The position numbers were made by a program, and so were the translations under genes. Below, piece after piece: positions 11,060 to 36,407 of a stretch of DNA of 64,000 nucleotides. The stretch covers positions 55,156,979-55,220,978 of the forward strand of contig NC_079217.1 of the NCBI RefSeq assembly GCF_029633865.1, written 5' to 3'. Under the pieces are notes generated by a model. It had not been told where the DNA came from. It searched no databases and saw only the letters and a program-made list of their open reading frames with translations. Within the stretch, counting starts at the first letter, position 1, and each line of letters begins with the position of its first letter. The DNA is from Lampris incognitus (lineage: Eukaryota; Chordata; Actinopteri; Lampriformes; Lampridae).

Positions 11060-11605
11060 CTAACTGGCTTTGGTCTAGTTCTCATTTAAGGCTCACAGTC
11101 ACCTCACACAATGAAATAGTATGGGTATATTATACATTTTCTGAATCTTTACAGTCCTGTGAGTATTCCAGTTTTTGTGTTTTGTGTCCCTGATATTCCT
11201 AGATGCCACAGGGCTAAAAGAAAGTATATAGTTTAGGCGAAAATTGCAGAAAGATGTGTGTTATTGACGGGTTGAAGAGCTCAAGTGACCTCTATATTTG
11301 TGAGAAATATCCACAACAGGGCTTGAATGAAAGCTAAGAAGGTCCCCTTTAAAATGATACCAAAGACAATATTATAGAACATTGAAAAATGTCCTGACCA
11401 TGAGGCTAAACCAGGATATGCACCAGCGTCTAAAATGCAATTTAGTTTAGCGGGTGGTTAACTTCATGAGCTGATAACTGTGATACAGCTGCCACTCAGG
11501 AATGGTTATCATACCAAAATATCATCTACAGACATGGATCCTTTCAAAAATTATAAGTAAGTTTTGCCACCTTGAGTGTACCGAAATATCGTCTGGCCCA
11601 TGGAC
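11060..11605 (+). repeat. Right terminal inverted repeat of the FEN1/XPG-like transposon
   Basis: It is the reverse complement partner of 4823-5400, ending CCATGGAC before the flanking TA. The preceding stretch 10753-11059 is AT-rich 3' sequence of the transposon, with short ACCCATTACC-type repeats at about 10867-10905. Confidence 0.88.
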
Positions 11606-11607
11606 TA

Positions 11608-12014
11608 TGCACTATCGGGCCACACAGCACTCGACCACAGGCGTCTCCCCAGCCTCTCTCATGCTAGGCCGGGAACTGTGCATGCCCCTTGACAGGCTCC
11701 GCCCCTCCACACCTCAGGCACCTCCCTCTGGGGTCAGAGCCTCAGTCACTCGTCAGCAGATGCAGATGAAGCAACGGTTTGACCAGTCAAAACGAACCAG
11801 GGTGCCAGACATCAATGAGTAAGACTGGGTCAGGGTCCGCAGGCCCCACAGGGACAATAAAATGGCTTCATACTGGTCCTCTCCTCTCCAAGTCACCCGT
11901 CAGCTGGGCCCAGCCACTTACCTCCTCAGCGATGGCACTCGGTGGCACTTCGGCCTGCCCAGCCTCAGGCCGCCCCGCGACCTGTTCGCACACGTTTACA
12001 CCCTGGCCACCTAG
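11608..12014 (+). pseudogene. pol: Integrase C-terminal part of the Mag-like element
   Basis: Directly after the transposon's target copy the frame resumes with MHYRATQHSTTG and SLMLGRELCMPLD, the conserved end of Gypsy integrase cores. It then passes a TAA at 11820-11822 and continues as DWVRVRRP to YLLSDG, a GPF/Y-like C-terminal module, ending with TAG at 12012-12014. The TAA is a second disabling mutation. The frame across 4820/11608 is continuous, which shows that the transposon arrived in an integrase that was readable at this point. Confidence 0.85.
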
Positions 12015-12052
12015 AGGACTTTGTGTCAACCTTTCATGTTTGAAATCCTGCC

Positions 12053-12068
12053 GGGGGGGGGGGGGGGG
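12053..12068 (+). other. Polypurine tract (16 G)
   Basis: A run of 16 G followed by A lies immediately before the 3' LTR and should be the plus-strand primer. The exact length is the kind of homopolymer often misread by sequencing. Confidence 0.8.
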
Positions 12069-12069
12069 A

Positions 12070-12266
12070 TGTTATGTCTGCACACATCGACAATGCTGCA
12101 TTTGATTTGGTGCTGTTCTATTGTGCTGGGATCGATTGGTGATGCCTGCGGGCTTTGGGTTGTTTGATCGGGTCTGCCTTTGATGCTGTGTCAGTCTAAA
12201 TAAAGAATGCCACGGAGAGGTTGTGTCGAGCGACAGTGCTGTGTCCTGACGTGATTTCTAAATACA
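12070..12266 (+). repeat. 3' LTR of the Mag-like element
   Basis: It is 197 bp with TGTTATG...AATACA ends and differs from 2040-2236 at four positions. It is followed by an ATATAT run. Confidence 0.92.
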
Positions 12267-12620
12267 ATATATATATATTGTGCATTTATTGTGTTTTATA
12301 TTAAAGCGGTATTATTGTTACCGCCGGTGCCCTCCCTTTTAGTTTAGTTAGCTATACGAGTATCCACCTGTACATTCCTTTATGTCCATAGCGGGACGCC
12401 GGCGGCAGCGGTCAGCGACAGGGAAATACAGTAAGTTTAGTGAGTTTCAGTAATTGTAGTTTTGGGTTTACTGAGCTATCATAGGTTTGTAGCCCCCGCT
12501 ACAAATTGGGTTAATAACCGGAGTCTCGGTGATGTGTGCACGATAGCTAGCGAGCTTCAAAGCTAACTAGCGTTAGGACACTGGTCACAGCACGGGCTAG
12601 CATCCACACGAGGGGAGACG

Positions 12621-14876
12621 ATGGACCGTTTTCAAGTTCCTCTACCGGCGCAATTCAATTTCAGCAAGCCAGAGGAGGGACCGAAATGGATTCAGAGATT
12701 CGAGAGGTTCCGTATAGCTTCAGGCTTGGAGCTACCGTCCGAAGAGAACCAGATCAACACCCTTATATACACTATGGGAGTAGAGGCAGAGGATGTGCTA
12801 ACTTCACTTCGTCTCACGCCAGATGAAGCAAACGCGCACGGCACGGTGAAGGCCAGGTTTGATGCGCACTTTGTAGTACAGGTGAATGTGATATTTGAAC
12901 GAGCTAAGTTGAATCAGAGACACCAAGAAGTAGGTGAGACAGCTGTTAGTTTTATTACAGCACTTCATTGCCTAGCAGAGCATTGTGGTTATGGTGAACT
13001 ACACAGTGAGATGATTCGTGATAGGCTAGTAGTGGGGCTAAGAGATAAAAAGCTATTTGAGCAGCTGCAAATGGACGCGGCGTTGACGCTAGATAGAGCG
13101 GTCATTAGGGTTCGCCAGAGCGAGCAAGTCAAAAAGCAGCAAGACATTCTTAGAAGCAACTTCAGAGCAGCAGAGGCAAGCACAGAATTGGATGCTGTTA
13201 GTGCAAGTTGGAGAAACGGCGGGAGAGAGAAGCAGAGAGGGGCAAGGGCGCCAGACCAGAGTACGTCATACCGTGCACAATGCAAAAGATGTGGGAAGGA
13301 TGCGCATAGCATGCAACTATGTCCAGCTCGCGATGCAGTCTGTAACTTCTGCAAGAAAAGGGGGCATTATGCAAAAGTCTGCCGATCAAACACTGTAGGA
13401 GAAGTAAACATGGCCGACAGTGACAGCAAAGAGGACGTTGCATTCTTAGGCTCTGTTAATGCAGAAGATTCTGAAGCTCCGTGGCTGATAAAGCTGAAAT
13501 TAGCTGACATAAAGACAGAATTCAAGATCGACACAGGAGCTGATGTGACTGTGATCCCAGCAAGTCTGTACAGTACATGGCAGTTTAGTGAGCTGGAGAA
13601 GACAGGGAAAATACTGCTAGGGCCAGGGCAGACATGGCTACCTGTACAAGGCAAATTCTCAACCACTCTCAGCAGCGACAACAGACACACAACTCAGGAT
13701 GTGTATGTAGTGCCGGGTCTCAGACTCCCACTACTGGGCCGCCCAGTCATAAAAGCACTAGGTTTGGTTGCGAGGGTAGAGGCTGTTAGTTTAGACAGCA
13801 CAGAGGCTGTAAAAGAACAGTTCCCCAAACTATTCCAGGGGCTAGGGAAACTAGAAGGGGAATATAAGATTGTGCTAAAAGCAGATGCAGAGCCATTCTC
13901 CCTTACCACTCCAAGGCGCATATCTCTCCCTCTCCTACCGAAAGTGAAACAGGAGCTGACCAGGATGGAGTCATTGGGAGTGATCTCAAGAGTCGAGCAG
14001 CCTACAGACTGGTGCGCAGGCATGGTGGTCGTACCAAAGCCTAACGGGACAGTACGAATCTGTTCAGACCTCACAAAGTTGAATGACGCTCTGAAGAGAG
14101 AAAGACACATACTCCCTTCAGTAGAACACACTCTGGGCCAGCTGGAAGGAGCCAGAGTGTTCTCCAAATTAGATGCGAATTCAAGCTTCTGGCAAATACC
14201 ACTTTCACAAGAGTCTGCCCTGCTCACCACGTTTATAACACCCTTTGGCAGGTACCGTTACAATCGCCTTTGTTTTGGCATCTCGTCAGCGCCAGAGCAC
14301 TTTCAAAGGCGGATGTCCCAGATCCTGGAGGGGCTGGATGGAGTGCTGTGCCTGATGGATGACGTGTTGGTGTTTGGGAAAACAAAGGCCGAGCATGACC
14401 ACCATCTGAGAGCAGCGCTGACCAGACTGCAAGGTGCGGGGGTCACACTAAATGAGAAGTGTGACTTCTCCAAGAGGAAAATCAAGTTCCTGGGGCAGAT
14501 AGTGGAGGGCTCAGGAGTCAGCGCCGACCCGGATAAGGTGAGGGCCGTGTCTGCAATGAAGGAGCCACAAAATGTCAGCGAAGTCAGGCATTTCCTCGGT
14601 ATGGTGAACCACCTAGGTAAATTCCTGCAACACCTAGCAGAGCGAACCAGACCACTCAGAGACCTGCTCAGGAAAACAAACATGTGGACATGGGGGAGTG
14701 CACAACAGAAAGCATTTGCGGAGATAAAAAGAGAGCTGAGTACTCCACCTGGACTTGCGTTGTATGACCCTGAAGCTGAAACCACTGATGCATCTTCATA
14801 TGGGCTGGGAGCGATCCTCCTCCAGAAACGGGAAAACGGACAGGAAAACCTGTCGCATATGCATCCAGGGTGCTGA
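12621..14876 (+). CDS. gag-pol: Gag-pol polyprotein (capsid, zinc knuckles, protease, RT, start of RNase H)
   Basis: The 751-codon frame starts MDRFQVPLP with a capsid-like N-terminus. Two CCHC knuckles follow at about residues 221-234 and 241-254 (C-x2-C-x4-H-x4-C each). The protease has FKIDTGADVT (D at residue 304). RT has the catalytic LMDD at 14352-14363 (about residues 578-581) and the conserved FSKLDANSSFWQIPL. RNase H begins with TDASSYGLGAILL, then the frame is lost to an indel near 14840-14870. Gag and Pol need no frameshift here, unlike the elements at 1-2014 and 52121-60424. The protein would be the precursor of a virus-like particle and its enzymes. Confidence 0.88.
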   Translation: MDRFQVPLPAQFNFSKPEEGPKWIQRFERFRIASGLELPSEENQINTLIYTMGVEAEDVLTSLRLTPDEANAHGTVKARFDAHFVVQVNVIFERAKLNQRHQEVGETAVSFITALHCLAEHCGYGELHSEMIRDRLVVGLRDKKLFEQLQMDAALTLDRAVIRVRQSEQVKKQQDILRSNFRAAEASTELDAVSASWRNGGREKQRGARAPDQSTSYRAQCKRCGKDAHSMQLCPARDAVCNFCKKRGHYAKVCRSNTVGEVNMADSDSKEDVAFLGSVNAEDSEAPWLIKLKLADIKTEFKIDTGADVTVIPASLYSTWQFSELEKTGKILLGPGQTWLPVQGKFSTTLSSDNRHTTQDVYVVPGLRLPLLGRPVIKALGLVARVEAVSLDSTEAVKEQFPKLFQGLGKLEGEYKIVLKADAEPFSLTTPRRISLPLLPKVKQELTRMESLGVISRVEQPTDWCAGMVVVPKPNGTVRICSDLTKLNDALKRERHILPSVEHTLGQLEGARVFSKLDANSSFWQIPLSQESALLTTFITPFGRYRYNRLCFGISSAPEHFQRRMSQILEGLDGVLCLMDDVLVFGKTKAEHDHHLRAALTRLQGAGVTLNEKCDFSKRKIKFLGQIVEGSGVSADPDKVRAVSAMKEPQNVSEVRHFLGMVNHLGKFLQHLAERTRPLRDLLRKTNMWTWGSAQQKAFAEIKRELSTPPGLALYDPEAETTDASSYGLGAILLQKRENGQENLSHMHPGC

Positions 14877-16391
14877 GCAGTACAGAGCAGAGATATGCTC
14901 AAGTTGAAAAGGAGGCTCTCGCTACCACGTGGGCATGTGAGCGGTTTTCTGAATTCCTTATTGGCATCACATTCCACGTAGAAACTGATCATAAGCCCCT
15001 TGTTCCACTCCTGGGCTCCAAGCACCTGGACGAGTTGCCTCCTCTGATCCAACGGCTACGCATGAGATTGATGAGGTACAGCTACACCATCTCCCACGTC
15101 GCAGGCAAGAGCATAGCCTCAGCGGACATGCTGTCACGGGCTCCTGTGGAGGATACAGGGGACAGAAGACTGGAGGAGGAAACTAACCTGTGTGTGGATG
15201 TTGTTATGTCCAGTCTGCCAGCCACTGACAAAAGGCTGCAGGAAATACACACACATCAGTGCAACGATGAAGTCGTCATACAGCTAAAGAGGTTCTGTGC
15301 AGAAGGATGGCCTGATAAGTTTACAATCGACAGGGCATTCCAGCCTTATTTATAGTTCGCTGGAGAACCTACTGTACAAAATGGCCTGCTCCTGAAAGGT
15401 AATAGAATTGTAATACCACAGTCACTCCGAGACGACATATTAGGGAAGCTGCACAAGGGACACCTTGGCATCACTAAGTGTAGAGAGAGGGCAAAACAGT
15501 TTGTATGGTGGCCCAGCCTAAGCACACAACTGCAGAAAATGATTGAGGGCTGTGATGTGTGTGCAAGAGAGAGAGTGAACTTCAAAGAAACACTGCTGCC
15601 CTCCGAATTCCCAGATAGGACTTGGTCTAAGGTAGGGGCTGATCTCTTTCAGTTTAATGACAAGCAGTACTTGATAGTAGTTGACTACTTCTCACGATTT
15701 TTTGAGGTTGCAAAGCTTACGTCTACAACCTCTGAAGCAGTGATAGAACACACCAAGTGAATCTTTGCTCGCCACGGCATAGCCGACACTGTCCGGATGG
15801 ATAATGGTCCGCAGTTTTCCTCAGAGTGCTTCAGTCACGTTACCTCCGGCCCGCTATTTCCCCAGAACAACAGAGAGGTGGAACGAGCTGTGAGGACAGC
15901 AAAAGGCCTTCTCAAGAAATCCGGAGACCCCGTACCTAGCCTTAATGGCTTATCGTGCAACCCCGTTAGCAAATGGACACAGCCCTGTGGAGCTTCTCAT
16001 GGGTCGGAAGATTCGCACACCCGTTCCCACCGTCCCAGCACAGCTGAAGCCAGGCTGGCCTGATCTTCGGAAACTACAGGGGAAGGAGCAAGCAAGCAGA
16101 CAAAATCAATGGAGGAACTTTAACAGACATCACAAAGCACGCAACCTGACCCACCTTAAGCCGGGTGAACGAGTGTGGGTGAGGGACACTAAAGAGAAAG
16201 CAATAGTGCTTCGTGAAGCAGGTACGCCCAGATCCTACCTGCTCGACACACCTAGAAGGGCCATACGGAGGAACAGATGTCACCTGGTGGCCACGCCTGC
16301 AGCACCTGAGCTGCCCGCCGACCTACCTGATGATCTGCAGATTACAACTGCAGATGGTGCCCCCCCCAGACCCCACACCTGTCTCCAGTGA
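14870..16391 (+). pseudogene. pol: RNase H and integrase remnants
   Basis: Successive frames encode the rest of RNase H (STEQRYAQVEKEALA, ETDHKPLVPLL, SADMLSRAP; 14870-15355). The integrase zinc region with C-x2-C (15360-15580) comes next, then the core (GADLFQFNDKQYLIVVDYFSR, MDNGPQFSS, EVERAVRTAKG) and the C-terminus (MAYRATPL, LMGRKIRTP, LKPGERVWVRD; 15945-16391). Stops at 15353 and 15758 and a small deletion between the second aspartate and the glutamate of the DDE triad make it inactive. The frame changes at about 14870, 15540, 15800 and 15940. Confidence 0.82.
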
Positions 16392-16837
16392 GACCTCACC
16401 CCAACCACAGACTGGGTCTGCCCGAAGGTACCCTGAGGCAACGTTGTCCTCCACTCCACCTAACGGATTTTGTAACTTAGTTAAACAGGTGCTGTGGGAC
16501 ACACTGAGTGGTTAAAGGAGCAGAATAATCCCCTCACTCAGTTAAGGGCTGGGGCAGTCTAACCCCCCCCCCCCTCTTAGAAAAAATAAATAAATTTCTG
16601 TTGAATTATTTTGTTCAAAAAAAAAAGGAATAAAGAAGTGTCTGTATCTTCTGTAAAAAGATAAATTACATTATATTCTTGTAAGGAAAAGAAAAGGAAA
16701 CATTGTCTTGGATGAAAAGACAAGTGATTTTATTCGATGTTATTGTCTGAGTTTCAGTCTTACAGATATTTATATGTTGATTTCTTGTCAGTTGTAATAA
16801 TAGCAAAAACTGAATGTTTTCATCTCAGAAAGGGGGA

Positions 16838-16979
16838 TGTTGTGTTAGGTACTTATGGGCACCCGTAGGGGGAGCTGTGGGATATATAACCGAGACTGGG
16901 AGGGTAAATAAAGGGTCTTTCTAGTTCCGGACATCATGCCTGACGCATCTCCTTTATGCTCCGTGAACCTGATATAACA
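16838..16979 (+). repeat. Candidate 3' LTR
   Basis: This segment follows the purine tract AAAGGGGG and runs TGTTGTG...ATAACA. It contains GATATATAACC, a TATA-like box, and AATAAA. It is 142 bp. No second copy occurs in the window, so the call rests on ends, purine tract and signals. The preceding 16400-16837 is non-coding 3' sequence of the element with a C-run at about 16563. Confidence 0.6.
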
Positions 16980-16983
16980 CTCA

Positions 16984-17565
16984 TTACATATCAAAACCTG
17001 CTCACTACACAGATGACCTTGTCATCCTTAGTCCCTGTAGTGCTGGTCTCCAGCAGCTCCTTAATATATGTTCTGTGTATGGTGTGGAGCATGATATCAA
17101 ATACAATGCTAGTAAGAGTGTTGTCATAATCTGCAGAACCAAAGAGGTCAGTTATCTAAAATTTGCTGATTTTAAATTGTCTGATAATAATCTTGGGGTA
17201 AGTAATAAGGTGAAATATCTTGGACATTATACTACTTTTCAGATGACAGACGATGTTGATATTTATAGGCAATGCCGCATGATATATGTACAAGTTAACA
17301 CTCTCATGCAAGTTTGGTATGTGTTCAGTTAGTGTGAAGATGTCTCTTCAGAACATATTGTACACCACTTTATAGTGCACACCTGTGGTCAAACTAGAAA
17401 AAAGCAAACTTACAGAGACTCTGAGTAGCTTATAATGATGCTATGAGAATACTACTGAAAAGACCTAGATGGTGTAGTGCAAGGGAAATTTTGTGGCTGC
17501 AGGAGTCAATACCTTTCAGGCTGTTCTAAGAAATCTCATGTATAAATTTATTTGCTGGCTCAATG
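16984..17565 (+). pseudogene. Non-LTR retrotransposon RT fragment (thumb/C-terminal)
   Basis: The segment begins YTDDLVILSPCSAGLQQLL, the catalytic block of a LINE reverse transcriptase, then SVYGVEHDIKYNASKS, VKYLGHY and IYRQCRMIYVQ. Degraded C-terminal sequence continues in shifting frames to NLMYKFICWLND. The 5' part is absent. It is typical of fish LINEs of the L2/Rex group; I cannot fix the clade. Confidence 0.72.
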
Positions 17566-17592
17566 ACTACTACTACTACTACTACTACTACT
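17566..17592. repeat. (TAC)n microsatellite
   Basis: Nine TAC units form the 3' tail of the adjoining minus-strand LINE; a plus-strand relative at 49890 also ends in AGT repeats. Confidence 0.9.
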
Positions 17593-18400
17593 TTTGGCTG
17601 TTCCCGTTAGGGGTCGCCACAAAGGAGCATCAGTTTCCATCTCTTCCTGCCCTCTGCATCTTCCTCTGTCACAGCAGCCACCTATCTGCATGTCCTCTCT
17701 CACCACATCCATAAACCTCCCCTTTGGCCTTCCTCTTTTCCTCTTCCCTAGCAGCTCCATATTCAGCATCCTTCTCCCATTGCACTCATTATATCTCCTC
17801 CACACATGTCCAAACCATCCCAATCTTGCCTTTCTTGCTTTGTCTCCAATCCATGCAACCTGAGCTGTACCTCTAATATACTCGTTCCTAATCCTGTCCT
17901 TCTTCATCACTTCCAATGAAAATCTTTGCATCTTCAACTCTGCCACCTCGAGCTCCACCTCGTCTTTGCGTCAGTGGTCAGTGTCACCATCTCCAGACAG
18001 TATAACATAGCTGGTCTCAAAAAAAACAAAAAACAAAAACAAAAACAAAACATAGCTGGTCTCACCATTTTGTAAACCTTCCCTTTAACTCTTGCTGGTA
18101 CCCTTCTGTCGCAACTCACTCCTGACTCTTCTCCAGCCATTCCACCCTGCCTGCACACTCTTCTTCACCTCTCCTGCACTTCCCATTGCTTTGTACAGTT
18201 GACCCCAAATATTTAAACTCACATGCCTTCGTTACCTCTACCACTTGCATCCTCACCATTCCAGTCCTCCCTATCAATCACGCATATGTATTCCATCTTG
18301 CTCCTACTGACTTTCATTCCTTTTCTCTCCAGTGCATACCTCCACTTCTTCAGGCTGTCCTCCACCTGCAACCTGCCCTCGCTACAGATCCTGTAAAGCC
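17590..18400 (-). pseudogene. RTE-like LINE, C-terminal ORF2 and 3' tail
   Basis: On the minus strand this encodes, in broken frames, the region after the RT catalytic block (KKWRYALERKGMKVSRSK-like), DRRVPARVKGKVYKMV, ELEVAELKMQRFSLEV, RIRNEYIRGTAQV, RLGWFGHVWRR and KRKRGRPKGRFMDVVRED. It ends at CGACCCC and the TAC/AGT tail. A 24-bp A-rich duplication (about 18018-18060) interrupts it. The same module occurs on the plus strand at 49400-49890. RTE-type assignment is by general resemblance. Confidence 0.75.
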
Positions 18401-18464
18401 TCTTGAGGTAAACTTGTAATTTGTGATATTGGGCTATACAAATAAAATTGACTTGACTTGACTT
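18393..18464 (+). repeat. L2/SINE-type 3' tail fragment
   Basis: TGTGATATTGGGCTATACAA followed by AATAAAATTGACTTGACTTGAC is a common fish LINE/SINE tail. It lies exactly between the minus-strand and plus-strand parts of the RTE-like LINE. Confidence 0.55.
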
Positions 18465-18760
18465 TGTGGATTTAGAGAAAGCATAGGACAGGGTACCAAG
18501 AGAGGGGGTGTGGTATTGTATGAGGAAGTCCGGAGTTGCAGTGTAGGAGTGGTGCAGAATATGTATGAGGGAAGTGTGACAGTGGTGAGGTGTGCCTTTG
18601 GAAAGACAGATGGGTTCAAGGTGAAAGTGGGATTACATCAAGGATCGGCTCCGAGCCCTTTCTTTTTTGCAATGGTGATAGACAGGTTGCGGACGAGATC
18701 AAGCAGGAGTCTCCGTGGACTATGATGCTTGCGGATGACATTGTGATCTGTACAACACAA
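18464..18760 (+). pseudogene. RTE-like LINE, RT core, inverted relative to its 3' part
   Basis: This encodes VDLEKA, DRVPREG-like, VVQNMYEGSVTVVRCAFGKT, DGFKVKVGLHQGSA and MLADDIVIC, the RT palm up to the catalytic DD. It stops where the minus-strand fragment begins. Opposite orientation and complementary extent fit 5' inversion by twin priming. Confidence 0.72.
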
Positions 18761-18954
18761 CATCCCGTCCTTAGACCCTTGCACTGGATAGAACAATTCT
18801 CTAAAAGAAAAAAAGCCTTTAACAGGGAGAAAAAATAAGAAACCTCAGGGAGAGCAACAGAGGGATCTCTCTCCCAGGACAGACAACGTGCAATATGAAT
18901 GCTAATTCATATTTCAGATATAGCCATTTTGTGGAATGGATTCTTGAAGTGACT

Positions 18955-20210
18955 TAGATATTATTTGATGTTTTGGGAGTTGGCATATAGGTTTCTGCTG
19001 TTAATGTGGATAATTGAAATTTTCTGATCTGAGTTGACCATCATGTTAAACTGATCATCAGTATTGTATAGACAGTTGTTGTTACCGTTATCAAATAAAT
19101 TATTTTCTGGGTCAATAGCCTTTTCCGTATCCTGTGATTTGTGTTCTGAATATCTGAACATCTTTAAATCTTTTTTTTAATGTTCTCTAATCCTTGCTGT
19201 TAGCTGATCATCAATGTCTCCTGCCGGAGATTAATTCAATTCAATTCAATTTATTGTCATTTATTGTCAGGCATATGTGTTGTGTAAAAAACGAAATGAA
19301 GGCTGCGGCTTTGCTAAACAGTGCAAGACAGACATAGACAAACATAGCAAACATAGTATAAGATGTATACAGATGAAGAATAAAAGATTAGTTTAAAAAA
19401 AAGAGCACGGGCATAAACATATTTACAGAAATTCAGTGGGTAGCCAATTTCAGGTGGGTAACAGCTTGGGGAAAGAAGCTGTTTTTGAGCCTGGTAGTGC
19501 AGGCTCTGATGCTCCCAGAGTGCAGGGGGGAGAACAGTCCATGGTTGGGGTGGGTGGGATCTCTGCTGATGCTGAGAAACCTTTGAGGGCAGCGTTTGTG
19601 ATAAACGTCTTTTATGGCTGGGAGCTGGGTACCGGTGATATCCTGGGCTGCCTTGATGACCCGCTGCAGAGCTTTCTGGTCTACTGGTGTGCAGTTGCCA
19701 TACCACACTGAGATTGCAGCTGGTCAGGATGCTCTCTATGGTGCAGTGGTAGAAGTTGGTGAGAATTTTGGGGGATAGACTACTGTCTGGTCTTGACCTG
19801 GTTGTGTATAATGTTTCACTTTGCATGTTTTATTGATTCGTGTGTTGAAACTTGTTGTGTTGTTTAGTGCTCACTGAAATTTTTCAAGCTCCTTCTCATC
19901 TCGGATGACCAGCACTTTTGTCTCCTCTGGGGATCCTTTCAGCTTTATGAAGATTTTTCACTTTGCAGTCCATGTATCTTGTACTTGTATCCTTCCTGTT
20001 TTTTTTTAAATGTCAAACACTTCTGGAAATGTCCGCATTACTTTTTGTCAGATGCTCGTTTAAGAAAATGTTTGTTCTTTTCAACAGACTTCTTTGTTTG
20101 GGCAGTGTAACCTTGTGTAACCTTCTGTTTGCAAATCTGATTATGGCCAGTTTATCCTTAGCGTTTTTCCTAGGGAGAGCGTGACATGCTTCAATGTTGC
20201 TATTGTCCCA
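18955..20210 (-). pseudogene. LINE remnant: RRM-like ORF and endonuclease start
   Basis: On the minus strand, 19860-20200 encodes a degraded KDKLAIIRFANRR...IFLNEHLTKSNADI segment that I recognise from fish LINE first reading frames. 18961-19161 encodes ISIIHINSRNLYANSQNIK, the start of an apurinic-type endonuclease. The two are separated by an L2-like insertion (19225-19850). The host element is truncated at 18955. Confidence 0.6.
19225..19850 (-). pseudogene. L2-like LINE 3' fragment
   Basis: Minus-strand frames read SRPDSSLSPKILTNFYHCTIESILTS, then MWYGNCTPVDQKALQRVIKAAQD and RDPTHPNHGLFSPLHSG...RLKNSFFPQAVTHL. The 3' end is an AATTCAATTCAATT tail on the plus strand at 19236. The same region is found in plus orientation at 48224-49020 and is very similar. 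One stop separates the two main frames. Confidence 0.78.
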
Positions 20211-20746
20211 TTAACCAGTGCGGAAACCGAGCTTGCTTAGTACAGCTATCAGGCACTGGTCATTCATGATTCCTGTTTTCTTTTTTCTTTGGTTGTTTTT
20301 TTTTTGTACATAGCAATGGCCTTTAGTGAAAGAAGAAAAGCTCTGTTATGTCAATATGTCAAAAACTTAAAGTTGGAAAATGAAAGTGTCTTTTAATCAG
20401 GTATAGTTTGTATACATATATCCTCTGGAAGTGAAAGTAAAATGAAGGAATACAATATTCAGAGTCTTCAGCTTATTTATGAGGCATGTTACAGATTAAA
20501 TGTTGAGAGATTTCTCTATCTACCTCATTTAGAATTTATGGCATGCATGTCTCAGCCTGAGCAGGAACGTGACCCAGGTTGAGGTGGCCTTTGAGCAGGT
20601 TGTTGATTGACAAACTGAGCCAGACCTTACCGGACAACCCCAGCACTCTGGCATAAGGAGGATAGACTGAGACAGTGAAAAATAAAAAAGAACATCGTAC
20701 ACCAGCCTGGTAAACCACTATCACTTCAGTCAGAGACTGTGTGAAA

Positions 20747-36088
<15,342 letters not shown>

Positions 36089-36280
36089 ATAAGGAATTAT
36101 CCACTGCCAACTGAGATATTACATAATCATTGCTAATTTGGGCCCGTGTTGTGTTCAGTTGGTTCCAATGCAAAATCCTTAAAATTATTGACTACAACAC
36201 CATGAATAAAAATCCATCCATCCATGGTCCCTCATTTAATTTTTAACATGTGCCTGCACATTGTTTTTAATTACAATAAA
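36089..36280 (+). other. slc19a3 3' untranslated region with poly(A) signals
   Basis: AATAAA occurs at 36205-36210 and 36275-36280. The second is followed by a TTGAATTGAATTGG repeat tail, so the first may be the gene's own signal. Confidence 0.6.
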
Positions 36281-36407
36281 TTGAATTGAATTGGAAAATT
36301 ATCTTAACCCCTTATCCTGCTCTCAAAAAAATTATTAAAAAAAAAACCTTTACACATAAGATGATGTGCAACAATGTTAATGAACGGTTTGGCCATATAT
36401 ATTGTAA

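Larger units (their letters stand above)
4823..11605 (+). mobile_element. Long-TIR DNA transposon with FEN1/XPG-like protein, unassigned superfamily
   Basis: The 6783-bp insertion splits the Mag-like integrase. Outer ends begin GTCCATGGGCCAGA on both sides as inverted repeats. The flanking TA (4821-4822 and 11606-11607) is duplicated; CTA also fits if the right end is taken one base shorter. Removing the insertion plus one copy restores the integrase reading frame across the junction, which fixes the empty site. TIRs extend about 550-580 bp. Inside is one gene (6077-10752) broken by two stops and one frameshift. The long TIRs, short target duplication and nuclease-like domain recall the Academ group, whose original members were reported with an XPG nuclease; no helicase is seen here. 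The assignment is tentative. Confidence 0.85.
2040..12266 (+). mobile_element. Mag-like Ty3/Gypsy element, disrupted by a nested DNA transposon
   Basis: Two 197-bp LTRs (2040-2236 and 12070-12266) differ at 4 positions and bracket a primer site, gag, pol and a polypurine tract. A tRNA-Ser primer and the RT sequence suggest the Mag clade. Without the nested transposon (4823-11605 plus one target copy) the element would be about 3.4 kb. That is short because pol has also lost most of RNase H and the integrase zinc domain. The copy cannot move by itself: there is a gag frameshift, the internal deletion, an 11820 stop and the nested insertion. Flanks are AT-rich (ATAT), so the target duplication cannot be sized. 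Confidence 0.9.
12267..16979 (+). mobile_element. Second Mag/SURL-like Gypsy element, decayed 3' half
   Basis: A gag-pol frame (12621-14876), RNase H and integrase fragments (14870-16391), an untranslated stretch and a 142-bp LTR candidate (16838-16979) follow one another on the plus strand. The 5' leader 12267-12620 contains no copy of that LTR, so the 5' LTR is lost or diverged. A CCCCGCTACAAATTGGG stretch near 12495 resembles an LTR/primer-site boundary but I cannot confirm it. Gag and pol share one frame, as in SURL/Mag elements. Confidence 0.8.

Noticed and set aside
12053..12068. Poly-G run as a G-quadruplex regulator
   Set aside because: Position immediately before the 3' LTR makes a polypurine tract the simpler reading.
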